Shown: positions 1-10,495 of the stretch, piece by piece
Layout of the letters: the number at the start of each line of letters is the position of its first letter
Position numbering within the stretch: the first letter of the stretch is position 1
NCBI GenBank assembly: GCA_028671895.1
Contig: CM053809.1
Coordinates: 32,215,501-32,279,500 of the forward strand
DNA from: Oenanthe sinensis
Taxonomy: Eukaryota; Streptophyta; Magnoliopsida; Apiales; Apiaceae
DNA length: 64,000 bases
Direction of reading: 5' to 3'
Notes under the pieces: generated by a model
The model's input: the letters and a program-made list of their open reading frames with translations, nothing else
Told to the model about the DNA's origin: nothing
Databases searched by the model: none
Position numbers and translations under genes: made by a program

Positions 1-120
1 TGGATTTGGAACCAAACCTGAGAGTTTACCAATTTTATTTATAAATCCCGTCTTAAGGAATCTGAGGTTGTCTCCTTTACAAAATATAAAGATATCATCA
101 GTAAAGATGAAATGGTTAGG
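1..120 (-). mobile_element. LINE-type reverse transcriptase fragment
   Basis: The reverse complement reads in one open frame as a stretch of plant non-LTR (LINE) reverse transcriptase. It contains FIFTDDIFIFCKGD, in which FTDD stands where the catalytic FADD/YADD box lies, followed by a run ending GKLSGLVPNP, like the usual segment after the palm. No frame continues past about position 120, and the left edge cuts the other side. It is an old, non-functional remnant. Confidence 0.7.
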
Positions 121-1334
121 ATATTGAGTTGTACTCTTTCATTATAGAACTGAAAACTTCCATCCCAATGACAAATAAGGGGAGATTGGATCGATTTGAC
201 GAAGAATTTAACCTTAAAGAAACTTCCTAGATAACCATTAAATTATATTTCTTTCCACGGGTCGAAACAAGAAAAAAAACATACATAATAGGGGAAGTGA
301 GGAAGCACAATTTAATCCAATATGGTGCCAAAATTTGTGGCATGCACTCTTGGACTATGTTACTTGAACTCTTCATTTTACTTTCGACTACCCATGTTGG
401 ATACTCGACACGCGGACACGGACACTCGGACTTGGACACTTATTTTAGGCCAAAAACATATAGATTTTTCAAAATTTTAACGAGTCCGATACTTGGATAC
501 GTATCCATGTTGGACACTTCTAGCCAAGTCCGAGTAACATAGCTCTTGGGTGCCTCCCTAATAGTATTAAGGTATTAGAGTTGCAAGGGGGCTCAAAGGG
601 TGCTAAGGCGAGTTGCTAACAAGTATTAATCATACTTTTAAAAGTATATATTCATCATACTTTTCTCATAAATTTAAAAACTTGCTAACAAGTATTGAGT
701 TTATGTGAGGACCATTTAAGCATCTTATATTGGGTGTCAACTATTAGAGTTAAAAGTTACCCAATATAATGGATGAAAGAGGGGATAATTAATAATTATT
801 TATAACGAGTTGTCAATATTTGGCACCCCTAAGGGTGCCTCTATTGAAGAAGATTCTGTTAGGAGGAGGAAGCTACTTGTTAAGACATAAAGGCATGCTC
901 CTAGTGATAATATAAGGTGCCACGAAGACACTGTTTGAGCACTACTTTAAGTTTTTTGCACTCACTCCTCTAATTTTAATTTTGGAGCATAAATAGCTAG
1001 TCTCTTTCCCGAATTTTAAATAAGAAGGAAAACAAGTGAAAGAAAAATAAAGTGACAAAACTTTCCCTCGTGGATCCGGTATTAAAAGTCATATCGTTTC
1101 TACTTTTTTGGGAAAACCGGTCTTCGGGTATTTAGGCATGGTTTATGCCATGATCAATATTTGTGGTCCCGAATTTTTTTTAAGTAGGAAATCAAGTGAA
1201 AGTGGATAAAAAGTATAGATGCTCTCTTTCCAAAATTTTCGCTCCAAAAATGGAATGAAGAGAAAAACAAGTGGAGGAGGAAAATTAAAAAGAGGTTGAG
1301 ATTACAAATATACTCTTATAGGTTATATTATATG
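121..1334. other. Intergenic, one dispersed repeat, no gene seen
   Basis: No conserved coding exon was recognised. The piece at about 372-542 is a repeat rich in GGACAC and TCCGA words, such as ggacacggacactcgg, with partly inverted ends around the phrase atgttggatact. A related piece occurs near 63,630-63,660. A stretch near 846-880 reads briefly as a basic peptide but has stops and no recognisable family. Confidence 0.4.
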
Positions 1335-1563
1335 TCCTCTATCCCAAAATAATTTGACTCAACTTTGATTGAGAATTAAAAATTATTTTTTTATAATTTT
1401 AGAAAACTGAAAAATACATTTTTAAAATAGATTAGATATATTTTTCAATAACATATTTTTATAAAAAAATCAATTATATATTATATGTAATTTTCAGTCA
1501 AACTTTGATCAATTTGACTACAGAAAAGTGAAAGTGAACTGGACAGTTAATTTGGAACGGAGG
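1335..1563. mobile_element. Stowaway-like MITE (degenerate)
   Basis: The left end reads tcctctatcccaaaat and the right end tttggaacggagg, an imperfect inverted pair of the CTCCCTCCGT type. The inside is about 230 bp of AT-rich sequence with gtcaaactttgatcaatttgac near the right side. It belongs to the same subfamily as the copies at 4909, 7079, 58061 and 62874. The ends are approximate because both are mutated. Confidence 0.55.
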
Positions 1564-1605
1564 TGAGTAACCTTTAAATAAAAAAAATATAGTTGTAATC
1601 TTATA

Positions 1606-1890
1606 CTCCTTCCGTCCCACCCAATTGTTTGTATTTGGGTTGCGCAAGGAGGTTAAGAAAATTATATAAAGTATTATGAAAGAGAAGGAAAAGGGGATGA
1701 AAGAGAAGGAAAAGTGAGTAAAGTGGTGGGGTCAATTGATATTTAATTGATAGATTTGAAAATGTGAAAGAAAGTAGTGGGTGTGAATAAATTTTATAAT
1801 ATAAAGGTTTACTATTTTTAGAAAGTTTTGAAATGTAAAGAATTGGGCGGACATCCAAAAAAAGGAAGACCTAAAGAATTGGATGGGACA
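1606..1890. mobile_element. Stowaway-like MITE
   Basis: It begins CTCCTTCCGTCCCACCC after a TA dinucleotide and runs to a degraded right end near ggatgggacataaaaag. Internally it shares the aaagaattgg and gtgaaagaaagtagtggg phrases with the copies at 6171 and 18462, so these three form one subfamily. Open frames inside it are incidental. Confidence 0.65.
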
Positions 1891-2240
1891 TAAAAAGTAA
1901 CTGATTATATATTTTCCTTCCAACTCGAGAGCACGTGAATGAATGGAGGTAGTTTCACTCTTTAATTTTTAGTTTCTTTTACATTCATCTATTTTCCTCC
2001 CTTAAAAACTCGCGAGCAGGCCTTAGACTTCTCCTACCAACCTATTCAAGAAACTAATTACATTCTAATACATTGTAATCGAGATCAGTAATCGAAGTAA
2101 TTAACCACTCAAGTACCTATATATAACACAATCTAATTCCCAATTATTCACATTCTTCCTATAATACAATGAGAAATAATCACAAAATATTAACAATACT
2201 CATGAAGTTTAATTAAAAAGGTAAATAAAATGCAAGTGAC

Positions 2241-2333
2241 CTTGACGGTGTCGAATGGATGGCCGACGACGACAGTGGAGACGCCGGCGAGCAAACCGGC
2301 GATATAGTCTTTGTAGCCGGAGCTATTTTCCAT
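2241..2333 (-). CDS. BAC1: Mitochondrial basic amino acid carrier, first exon only (partial)
   Basis: The exon starts at an ATG on the minus strand at 2333 and encodes 31 residues beginning MENSSGYKDYIAGLLAG and ending GHPFDTVK. PFDTVK is the start of the mitochondrial carrier signature PX[DE]XX[RK] at the end of the first membrane helix. The residues and the exon end match plant arginine/ornithine carriers of the BAC1 type, which sit in the mitochondrial inner membrane. A GT donor (gtcact) follows in phase 0. No second exon (the expected KLQ segment) could be found down to position 1, so the gene either has an intron longer than 2.2 kb and leaves the window, or is broken by the insertions to its left. 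Carrier family is sure; the BAC1 name is likely. Confidence 0.75.
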
Positions 2334-2385
2334 GTATGTATATGTGTTTATCTTTGTATGCACTATATTATAGGTATATATTAGA

Positions 2386-3535
2386 GCACCGCCATAAATC
2401 TCCTGCGTCTCTAGCGTGATATTGGACGCAGGGTTTAAGATTTGGGGAGGGTGTAAATAAAAGTCTTTAAAAATAATTGAAATTTTGTTATTAGGAATGT
2501 TTTTCAGAAATTAATTTGTTTTAAAAAATAGTTTTTAGAAAAATAGTTTTTTTTAAGTGATTTCTGAGGAAATGTTTTCCATGGTTTCGTTGTTATAAAT
2601 AAATCATGAAAAATTGTAAATTTTGACAAACTTTAAAATGTGGTCATATAAATTTTAAAAATTGTGAATTGTGTTTTTCAATTTATCTTTTTGTGTTTTG
2701 AAATTTATTATGTCGTAAAAATTTTGTGTTCAATATTTTTATATATTTTATAATGTGAAATAAATTAATTGTAAATTTTAAAATTTTCTATGGTCATATT
2801 TATTAAGACATTTATTGTATGTTTAATATTATGCTATTTTACTATATAATACGAGAATAACAGTATGTCAAAAGAGAGTCTCTCAATTGAAAATAATGAC
2901 TTACTCGAAATACTTGAAATAATTATAAAATTCAATTAAAATTATGTTTTAATATATGTTTGAATAACGTCATTTAGAATAATATTTCGGGCGATTTATG
3001 GGCGATCCGGGCGATATCTATAGGTGCTATTAGCTGGTTCAAATTATTTAGGATAAAAACAGAATATTTTCAATAAATAGATGAAAGGGAAGGCATATTA
3101 TTATTGTAATTGTGTTTATAAGTTATTGATAATATATTTTTTTACAAACATGTAAGAGACTAGTATGTAAATTATTAGAAATAGGTCTAAGAGCAAGTTA
3201 ATGCAATGTTATAATTTATTTTATTACATTAAATACAAACCAAATGAATTTCATATTTGGATGCATTCATGTATAAATGCATTATTAGTTATATATTTGA
3301 AAATATGGATCAATCCATCCATCTTGTCACATAATCAATAATTATAAATGAAAGATAAAAGTTAAATAATTATTGTATTGTATATCACCAAATATCAAAA
3401 ATATATTAAAATGGGTAAAAATTAAAAATATTAAACTAGTTATGAAATGTAGTGTGTAATTTTTTTAGCGTCAGAAATCATTTTTTTGGTGTTATATTAT
3501 AACAACAACAATAGATACTTAGCACGGATTTGCTC
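2386..3535. repeat. Candidate non-autonomous transposon with short inverted ends
   Basis: The left end gagcaccgccataaatc and the right end cggatttgctc share only the outer GAGCA and a few more bases when one is inverted. The interior is very AT-rich with no coding sequence. The right end lies directly against the element at 3539 with TAA between them. I call it weakly; the boundaries may be chance. Confidence 0.25.
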
Positions 3536-3538
3536 TAA

Positions 3539-4381
3539 GAGCAGGTCCAACGGGAGCCTGACTCGATGAGTGGCATGAGAGAGAGTGTTCTTGGCCACTT
3601 ACCATGCGTTGGAGTTTATAACAAAAAGTTGGTCAAGCCCAGCAACGTAGGTTGCCCAAGTTATGCATGTGTGACATATTATATATTTTTTTATCATTGT
3701 TTTCTCTCTCCTTACTCAGCCATCACCCACTACTGTATGTTACCTTTTACATTTCATATGTGTGTAACGTTAATATTAACGTTAAAATAGAAAGTAAGCT
3801 GCATGCCGTTGTAAAGTAAAATAAATATAAAAAATATAACGGTCATATATTTTACACTATAAATATGTAAATTTCTTCTCTTTTTTTTCACTTCTCATCT
3901 GTATCAAAAATTTTGCAAAGAGAGAAAAAATGAATCTCCATCATTATTCATTATCAAATCCTCAAAATATCCAAATCCGTGACAAAAACAAATATCGTCA
4001 ACTACAATCCGTCCTAGTTGAGCATATCACAAGATTCCATAATAGTGGTTAACTTATTTCAAATTTAATGTGTTAAATTATCTTGTTTTCTGTAATGTTT
4101 TTTCTTTAAAATTATGTAATGCATTTTAATTATAAATTGTGTTTTATTTTTAGTTTCATTAATATTAAATATTTATTATATTATTAGCTAAATATAACAT
4201 TATGTATACTTGATAAAAAATATAACATATAATATAATTAAATAAGACAAGGATGGCCTACACAAAATATTGAGCCGGACCTTTGCGTTGGATCAAATTG
4301 TTCAAGTTAACTCACCTGTCCACTGTTGCTTATGTGGAATCACTTTTCGCAGAGGACCTGGGTTTTGGAGTGGACCTGCTC
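3539..4381. mobile_element. PIF/Harbinger-like element with transposase remnant
   Basis: The ends are inverted copies, GAGCAGGTCCAAC on the left and GTGGACCTGCTC on the right. The flanks are TAA and TGA, a near-match to the 3-bp TWA target duplication of PIF/Harbinger elements. Inside, 3930-4052 (+) reads as a 40-residue frame with DKNKYRQLQSVLVEHITRF, resembling the (Q)LQxDLIEHIW segment near the C-terminus of plant Harbinger transposases. The rest of the transposase is missing, so the element cannot move itself. Confidence 0.6.
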
Positions 4382-4908
4382 TGACCGACTAGCTTTCTTT
4401 ATATAATTAATGTATCTTTTATTGCTAGACACTGCATACATGATATCTTGTCATAATATACCGAAAATAAAGAATTATTATATAAAATGTTACGTTAACA
4501 TTTAATTATTATTATTTAATTAATTTCAAAATTAAATATAATCAACTTAATAATGTTGGGGGGGGACCTAATAATATAACTATTCAATTTAATTTAATTT
4601 ATAAGTTCATCAACTCAAAACTCCAGCCGAAAATCAAAATTGCATAATACAATCCCTAATACAATCGATTTTCTTAATCAAACCAAGCTTATTTTATAAG
4701 TTACTTCTAAATTAGAAAATGTATATTTTTTAATTTATAAATTACTTATAAATTAAGTCAAACGACACATCAATAACGACATGGCTCATGTCTTGTCATG
4801 ATAATTAGAATATTTTCCTGACTATGGAAAATGTGAAAACATCCATAACCGAATAATAGATAAATTTTTAAGAAATTATCTGTTAATATACATTAAAAAA
4901 AAATATTA
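4382..4908. other. Intergenic, nothing recognised
   Basis: AT-rich spacer between two transposable elements. I see no conserved exon, RNA gene or clear repeat boundary. A short poly-G run (ggggggg) lies near 4558. Confidence 0.4.
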
Positions 4909-5160
4909 CTCCTCCGTTCTACAAAAAGTGGCGGTTTATCAAAATTAAAAGTCAAGCTGATTCAATTTTGACCATTTATTAATAATTATTGTTAGAAATA
5001 AAAATTATGAAAAATATATCATTAAAAAATATATTACATTAACTATTACAGTTAATTTTTATTTTTGTAAAAATATAAATCAGTAATATTTAATAAGTGG
5101 TCAAAGTTGAATCAGTTTGACTTTTATTTTTTATAAAGTCCCACTTTTTAACGGAGGGAG
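4909..5160. mobile_element. Stowaway MITE, 252 bp
   Basis: It begins CTCCTCCGTTCTAC after TA and ends AACGGAGGGAG before TA, giving the TA target duplication of Tc1/mariner-derived Stowaway elements. The subterminal parts also pair (gtcaagctgattcaa against ttgaatcagtttgac). No coding capacity. Confidence 0.85.
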
Positions 5161-5162
5161 TA

Positions 5163-6168
5163 TAAAAGTGATTAATGCTAATAAAATTATTAAAAAAAAT
5201 TAATTGATAAAAAAACACATTTCAAATAAATTAATATATTTTTTAATTTTATCATTTTAATCTCCCCAATGTAAAACTCCTGGTTAACCTAACTTAATGA
5301 ATAATGATGCACAAGTTGAGTGAGTAAGCTATGAATTTAATATAAAATTATTTATGTTTTAAGTTAATCTTAAATGAGAAGCTAATATGTAAAATTTAAG
5401 TTATTATTTATTTGAATTTTTTTTCGTAATTGTATATTGTATAATTTGAGACAAATAATATATGATAATATGAATTTTATTTAAAAAATATATAAAATTA
5501 AAATTAATCACCAAAAAATATTTTTAGAATTTAAATAACTCTTATTTATTTAATTGAATCTAAACGATCCTGCCAAACAGGCAAACAGCCTCGAAGTAAT
5601 GAACTGTGTCCTACCAGTATAACCAACCCCACGTAATGTATTCCCCTACATAGCAGATACAAGCATGTATATTGGTAGAGTGGTAGTACAACTTCGTACT
5701 CTCGTCACGTCGGAACACTTGACATTTCTTTTAAAGGTGATGATACGTGCACACTTTAAATTTATTTATATAAATTTTATTTAAGTTTTTGGATTGAAAT
5801 AATATTTTTTAATATTATATATTTTAATGATCAAAATTAAAATCAAGAATTTTTCAATCTAAAATACTCAACATGTATGCATAAATAAGTTTAGGGTGGG
5901 CAGGTATATCAGCACCCTTCTTAATATCATTAGCAGTGTATTTACTACAGTAACTTTACGTGTAAAAAGACTTTTGTACAGAGATTCCAAACACGACTGC
6001 ACTACCAATCACACTTTGACACCACCTTCTCATCACTCACCATTTCCTGCTTATATATAATTTTCTTCTAAAATAATCTTAACCGGGATTTATACAAATT
6101 TTCTTTTAACGTTAAGTCCACAAGATAAAATTATTCGGATGCATTTTGATTATCTTTTGTATAAAATA
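5163..6168. other. Intergenic, nothing recognised
   Basis: Low-complexity AT-rich sequence to about 5560, then a less AT-rich part around 5570-5720 that may be an old degraded insertion. I could not assign it to a family or find an open conserved frame. Confidence 0.35.
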
Positions 6169-6170
6169 TA

Positions 6171-6419
6171 CTCCCTTTCTCCGTTGCGAGTGTTTACATT
6201 TTGGTTTGACCAGTAGGTTAAGAAAATTGTATAAAGTAGTATAAAATAGAAGGAAAAATGGATGAAAGAGAATGAAAAATAGATAAAGTGGTGTGTCAAA
6301 TATTTAATTGATAGATTTAAAAAAGTAGGAGAAAAGTAGTGCGTGAAATTAAATTTTGGAAATAATTGAGTGGTATATCCATAAATAGAAATTTTAAACA
6401 ATTGAAAGAACAGAGGGAG
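6171..6419. mobile_element. Stowaway MITE, 249 bp
   Basis: Bounded by TA on both sides, with ends CTCCCTTTCTCCGTTG and GAACAGAGGGAG. The interior (gtgtttacattttgg, then aaaattgtataaagtag) matches the copies at 1606 and 18462. The 83-residue minus-strand open frame across it is a by-product of the AT-rich repeat. Confidence 0.85.
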
Positions 6420-6421
6420 TA

Positions 6422-7078
6422 TAATTTTTTCTACCCATTTTATTGTATATAATTTTTTTCATGTAAATCCGTCTAACTTTAATTATTTATTTCAAATAAT
6501 TTCAATTTTTAACGATATAAGTATATAACTTTCAAATTTTCATAATATTTTCGGACTTACTGCACATCTAGATATTTCAGCAGACTAACTCAATTCGTAA
6601 ATATACTTAATATTTTTTCATATGAACATTTTAGTAATGTGTGTAATGTGATCGGAAGAGTTTTTGTACATTATATATTTTTTATAATTCTATATTTTAT
6701 AAAATATAAAAAATATTGTATTCAAGTATTTTTTTCACATGCCTTCACATTTAAATATATATGTTATTTTCATCATATTAATTTATCTTATTTTTTAATA
6801 AATGGTTGATCATTTTATTGAGACTTATTTATTTTTTTATTTCTCTTGATTTTCAGGTACACAGAAAAAATGACATTACCAGTGTTCTTATCGGTCATTA
6901 AAATTTTATTGTCTAAATATATGCGGTCATCTTGCATGACCTATCGGTTAGATGATAAATTTTTTTGAATGAAAGGAACTCATTGATCCGGCTATTGCAT
7001 TGAGATGCAATTCATAATACAGTTTTACCGTCTATGCTGACAAAAAAAATTAAAAATGGAGGGTCTAAAAAATTTATA
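6422..7078. other. Intergenic, nothing recognised
   Basis: AT-rich spacer. No conserved exon or clear element ends were seen. Confidence 0.4.
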
Positions 7079-7333
7079 CTCCCCCGTCCCTAATTAGTAT
7101 TCTTTTTTTGACTTTTTATTGTCAAATTGACTAGTTTTTCATTAACAATTAAAAATTATTTTTTTATAATTTTAAAAAACTAAAAAATATATTTTAAAGT
7201 AGATTATCTATATTTTTTAACAACATAAAATTTTAATTTTTTTTAATTATATATTATATTTAAATTATAGTTAAAGATGAGTTAGTTTAACCACATTTAA
7301 AATAAAGTGGACAATTAAAAGGGCAGAGAGGGA
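7079..7333. mobile_element. Stowaway MITE (right end degraded)
   Basis: The left end CTCCCCCGTCCCTAATTAG follows TA; the right end is a mutated aaaagggcagagaggg. The interior words gtcaaattgactag and ttagtttaaccacattt match the subfamily at 4909 and 58061. Confidence 0.7.
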
Positions 7334-7864
7334 AAAGTAAAATTTGTGAATAAAGTCAAACACGTATGAAAAGAAAAATAATCTCGATTATACTAGTTGG
7401 CAGCAAAGTTTGAAAATTGAGGGCAGTGGGTACGCACCGGAGGCAGATGCCTGCCGCGCTGCAGCCGTACGTTAGAAAATATGGAGATTACGTAGGGCTT
7501 ACGTAAGCCTGTTTTTAAAATTTTAGTTTATCTTTCTAATACAGCTGCATGTAATTTTATTTCTTTAATTATTATTTTTTAATACAGAACAACAAGAATA
7601 AAATAATAAGTTCTATTCTTGTTTGTCAAAAAAAAAAATAATAAGTTCGATATTAAGAAAATCCCTGTGAAATTTGGGTGGACAATAAAATAATATAAAG
7701 AACTCGATTACAAGACTATAAGAAGATTATTAAATTTTAAAAACTTGAATTTTTAATTTTAAAAGAATAGTTACGAATCAAACAGTGCAGGAAAAAAATC
7801 TTAACTGCGTCAAATTGAGACGGCACAAATTCTGACGCATCATCAATATCTATGTGTAGATACA
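7334..7864. other. Intergenic, nothing recognised
   Basis: A short GC-richer patch lies at 7430-7480 (caccggaggcagatgcctgcc), which can pair with itself but matches no RNA or gene I know. The rest is AT-rich spacer up to the Mutator element. Confidence 0.35.
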
Positions 7865-8135
7865 GGGGAACAGGGAATCCCTTCCTGTTGTGCCCATCCT
7901 TTTTTATTACATTTCCTGTCTGTCCATGTTTGTGTTCACTTTCCCACTATACTCATATTTTTTATTATCTCTCCTAATTTATTGAGTCTCTCTCCTCCAC
8001 ATAAACTGTTTTAACTTTCTTTTCTTATTTTATCACTTTTTACATTATCCTCAATAACAATTTATATTACATTTTTAATTAAAAGAATATACTTAATTTA
8101 TTTAAATTATATATTAAATATCTCATAAAACATAA

Positions 8136-9051
8136 TTAAATTTTAAAATTAAAAAAAATAAAACATAATAAATTTTCAACATCAGGTTGAGCATCAATGA
8201 AAGCAATTGTACCCGGATTAAAATGCATCAAAGCACTAAGAAATGTAGGTAGTTTAGTATAAGAAGTCATCCAATCACCACAAACATCTGATATTGCCTT
8301 TTGTTTTCCGATCCATGCCTTCTTATAACTAACATGATAGTTGTACATGGCTGTAATTTGATTCTGAATGTTGTTTACTTTCAGATATGGACTCTCTGTA
8401 ACCTGATAAATAAATAAATAAATAATATAATATAATAAAAAGTAAACACAACTATAAATACTAGTAAAACAAAATACTTATTACACTTACTTGTGATTTT
8501 ATTACATTTGCAATCATCCTAGATGTGAGTTTCTTGTGGTCTCGTTGAATGGTCCTCATGCAACAATTATGTTCAGCGGGTAATTTTGTGATTACAAATA
8601 AACCAGACCGCTTTGATTTCATAACCCGAATTCTCCATGGACAATCTTTAACAACACATATTGCCTCATATCGTGTTGTATCACTTTTTATAACATGATA
8701 ATTTCGTGAACTTTTTATGTAATTTTCTTTTATAGCACTAGTTGCAGTTTGTTTATCTACAAAACACTGACCTTCAAATGATTTATCATCAAGTGGATTA
8801 ACGTTTGAGCAATTACCCGATGAGACATTAATCTCTTCAGTGACAGACCATGGGGCGGTTGAAATATGTTCACCATCATTGTTGGTGCTACGATCTGAGT
8901 CATCTTGCTCCTCGTTGTCTATTTCATTGCCATCAGATTCATCCGATTCCGACTCATAATGATAATCATCGTCATCATCGTCATCCATACCACTTAAATT
9001 ATACACTGCATTTGATCTTGCGATTTCATTCAAAAGAAATGAATTATCCAT
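8136..9051 (-). pseudogene. MULE transposase N-terminal half (mudrA-like), catalytic domain deleted
   Basis: Exon 1 (9051-8491) starts at ATG and encodes an acidic N-terminus (DDDDDDDY run, then many D/E/S), followed by the MuDR DNA-binding domain. Visible there are GQCFVDKQTATSAIKEN, RYEAICVVKDCPWRIR and KLPAEHNC, the CX4CPWR and HNC zinc-type pattern of the family. A canonical donor (CAA|gtaagt) and acceptor (cag at 8403-8405) join it in phase to exon 2 (8402-8136). That exon carries YKKAWIGKQKAISDVCGDW and LPTFLSALMHFNPGT, the region just before the catalytic core. The frame then ends after AQPDV in sequence belonging to the inverted repeat. The DDE nuclease core is absent, so no transposition is expected. 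A DNA-binding-only protein could still be made if transcribed. Confidence 0.8.
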
Positions 9052-9212
9052 CTGTTACAAAAAAAACAATTAGTATTGATAAAATCATAAAATACATGAA
9101 AATCACAAGAAAAAATTATAAAACTAACCTGGTGAGTTTGTTTGATTTCACAACCCCGGTGGAAACAATTTATAGAACGATTGAATGCTATGCAATAATA
9201 ATTTGAATGACA

Positions 9213-9352
9213 ATTCACTGAAAAGTTGAATGTGACAATTCACTGAAAAGCTAGACTTGACAAATCACTGAAAAATCTGAATTGCCATAGAAAAATTGAG
9301 TTAACTGGTCACTGAAAAGTTAGACTTGACAAGCCACTGCAAATTAATTTAA
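9213..9352. repeat. Minisatellite inside the Mutator element
   Basis: Five imperfect units begin with CACTG: cactgaaaagttgaatg, cactgaaaagctagac, cactgaaaaatctgaa, cactgaaaagttagac and cactgcaaatt. Spacing is about 25-30 bp with one longer step. It lies just upstream of the transposase start, in the subterminal region. Confidence 0.7.
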
Positions 9353-9766
9353 TAATTATAATAATTTAATTTCAAAACTTATTTATTATATATTAGAAGA
9401 AATGATTCGTAAAGTATTTTAATATTTATATTAGTAATTCATTATTTTTTATTTTTTTAAAATTTAAAATTTAATTATGTTTTATGAGATATTTAATATA
9501 TAATTTAAATAAATTAATTATATTTTTTAATTAAAAATGTAATATAAATTGTTATTGAGGATAATATAAAAAGTGATAAAATAAAAAAGGAAAGTTAAAA
9601 CAGTTTATATGGAGGAGAGAGAATGAATAAATTAGGAGAGATAACAAAAAATGTGGGTATACTTGGAAAGTAAACACAAACATGGACAGACAGGGAATGC
9701 AATAAAAAAGGATGGGCACAACATGAAGGGATTCGGGGAATAGGGGTGTACAGGTGTGTAACATAT

Positions 9767-10486
9767 CGGGTTAAATATCAAACACGTCACTGACTACGTT
9801 AAAATGTATCAAATAGGTGACTGACTACAAATTTGACTCATTTTGGTCACTGACTACGTCCAGATGTATCAAATAGGTGACTGACTGCAAATTTGACTCA
9901 TTTTGGTCACTGATTGCACAAATTTGACTCATTTTGGTCACTGATTGCACAATTTGACTCATTTCAGTTTTCCGGCCACCTTGAAAATTTTCCGATGAAA
10001 AAAAATATGCACAAAAAAATCCGAAAAAAATTTATATGTAGTAAAACACCCCGACTTTAAATCTCCTAAACTCAGAATTATCGAAATCAAATTCAAAACT
10101 CAAAATCGAAATTAAATAAATTTGGCTCAAGATTTATTTAATTTTAATTTTAAGTTTTGAATTTCCTTTCGATAATTCTGAGTTTAGGAGATTCAAAGTC
10201 GGGGTGTTTTACTACATATAAATTTTTTCCAGATTTTTTTGTGCATATTTTTTTTCGTCGGAAAATTTTCAAGGTGGCCGGAAAACTGAAATGAGTCAAA
10301 TTGTGCAATCAGTGACCAAAATGAGTCAAATTTGTACAATCAGTGACCAAAATGAGTCAAATTTGCAGTCAGTTACCTATTTGATACATCCGGACGTAGT
10401 CAGTGACCAAAATGAGTCAAATTTGTAGTCAGTCACCTATTTGATACATTTTAACGCAGTCAGTGATGTATTTGATATTTAACCCG
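9767..10486. mobile_element. Foldback element: 720-bp near-perfect palindrome with target duplication
   Basis: The sequence from CGGGTTAAATATCAAA at the left is matched by its inverse at the right, TTTGATATTTAACCCG. Pairing continues with few mismatches to the centre, leaving a loop of about ten bases (ttggctcaag) near 10,122-10,131. TAACATATC occurs at 9759-9767 and again at 10,487-10,495, giving a target duplication of 8 or 9 bp depending on where the shared C is placed. Each arm contains alternating motifs (ggtgactgac, atttgactcatttt, ggtcactga) and an inner unique part with ccggccacc. There is no coding frame. A 9-bp duplication and GGG ends suggest a Mutator-type hairpin element; hAT is the alternative if the duplication is 8 bp. 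Confidence 0.8.
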
Positions 10487-10495
10487 TAACATATC

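Larger units (their letters stand above)
7875..9734. mobile_element. Mutator-like element (TIR-MULE), non-autonomous, 1.86 kb
   Basis: The element has long terminal inverted repeats of about 280 bp. The left arm starts GAATCCCTTCCTG and the inverse of the right arm starts GAATCCCTTCATG, and pairing continues through ggatgggcacaac and catggacagacagg to about 8155 and 9445. The flanks are GGGGAACAGG (7865-7874) and GGGGAATAGG (9735-9744), a 9-10 bp target duplication with one mismatch, typical of Mutator elements. Between the arms is a two-exon mudrA-like gene on the minus strand that lacks its catalytic part, plus a short minisatellite at 9213-9352. The few arm mismatches suggest a fairly young insertion, though none could be counted exactly by eye. 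Confidence 0.85.

Noticed and set aside
6150..6401. An 83-residue minus-strand frame
   Set aside because: It coincides with a Stowaway MITE and is repeated in other MITE copies (1601-1858, 18451-18675), so it is repeat composition, not a gene.
8850..9206. A 118-residue His-rich plus-strand frame
   Set aside because: It lies opposite the transposase acidic N-terminus; the His run is the reverse complement of Asp codons.
9213..9352. Possible CRISPR-like array
   Set aside because: The units are imperfect, have no regular unique spacers, lie inside a Mutator element and the genome is a plant's.
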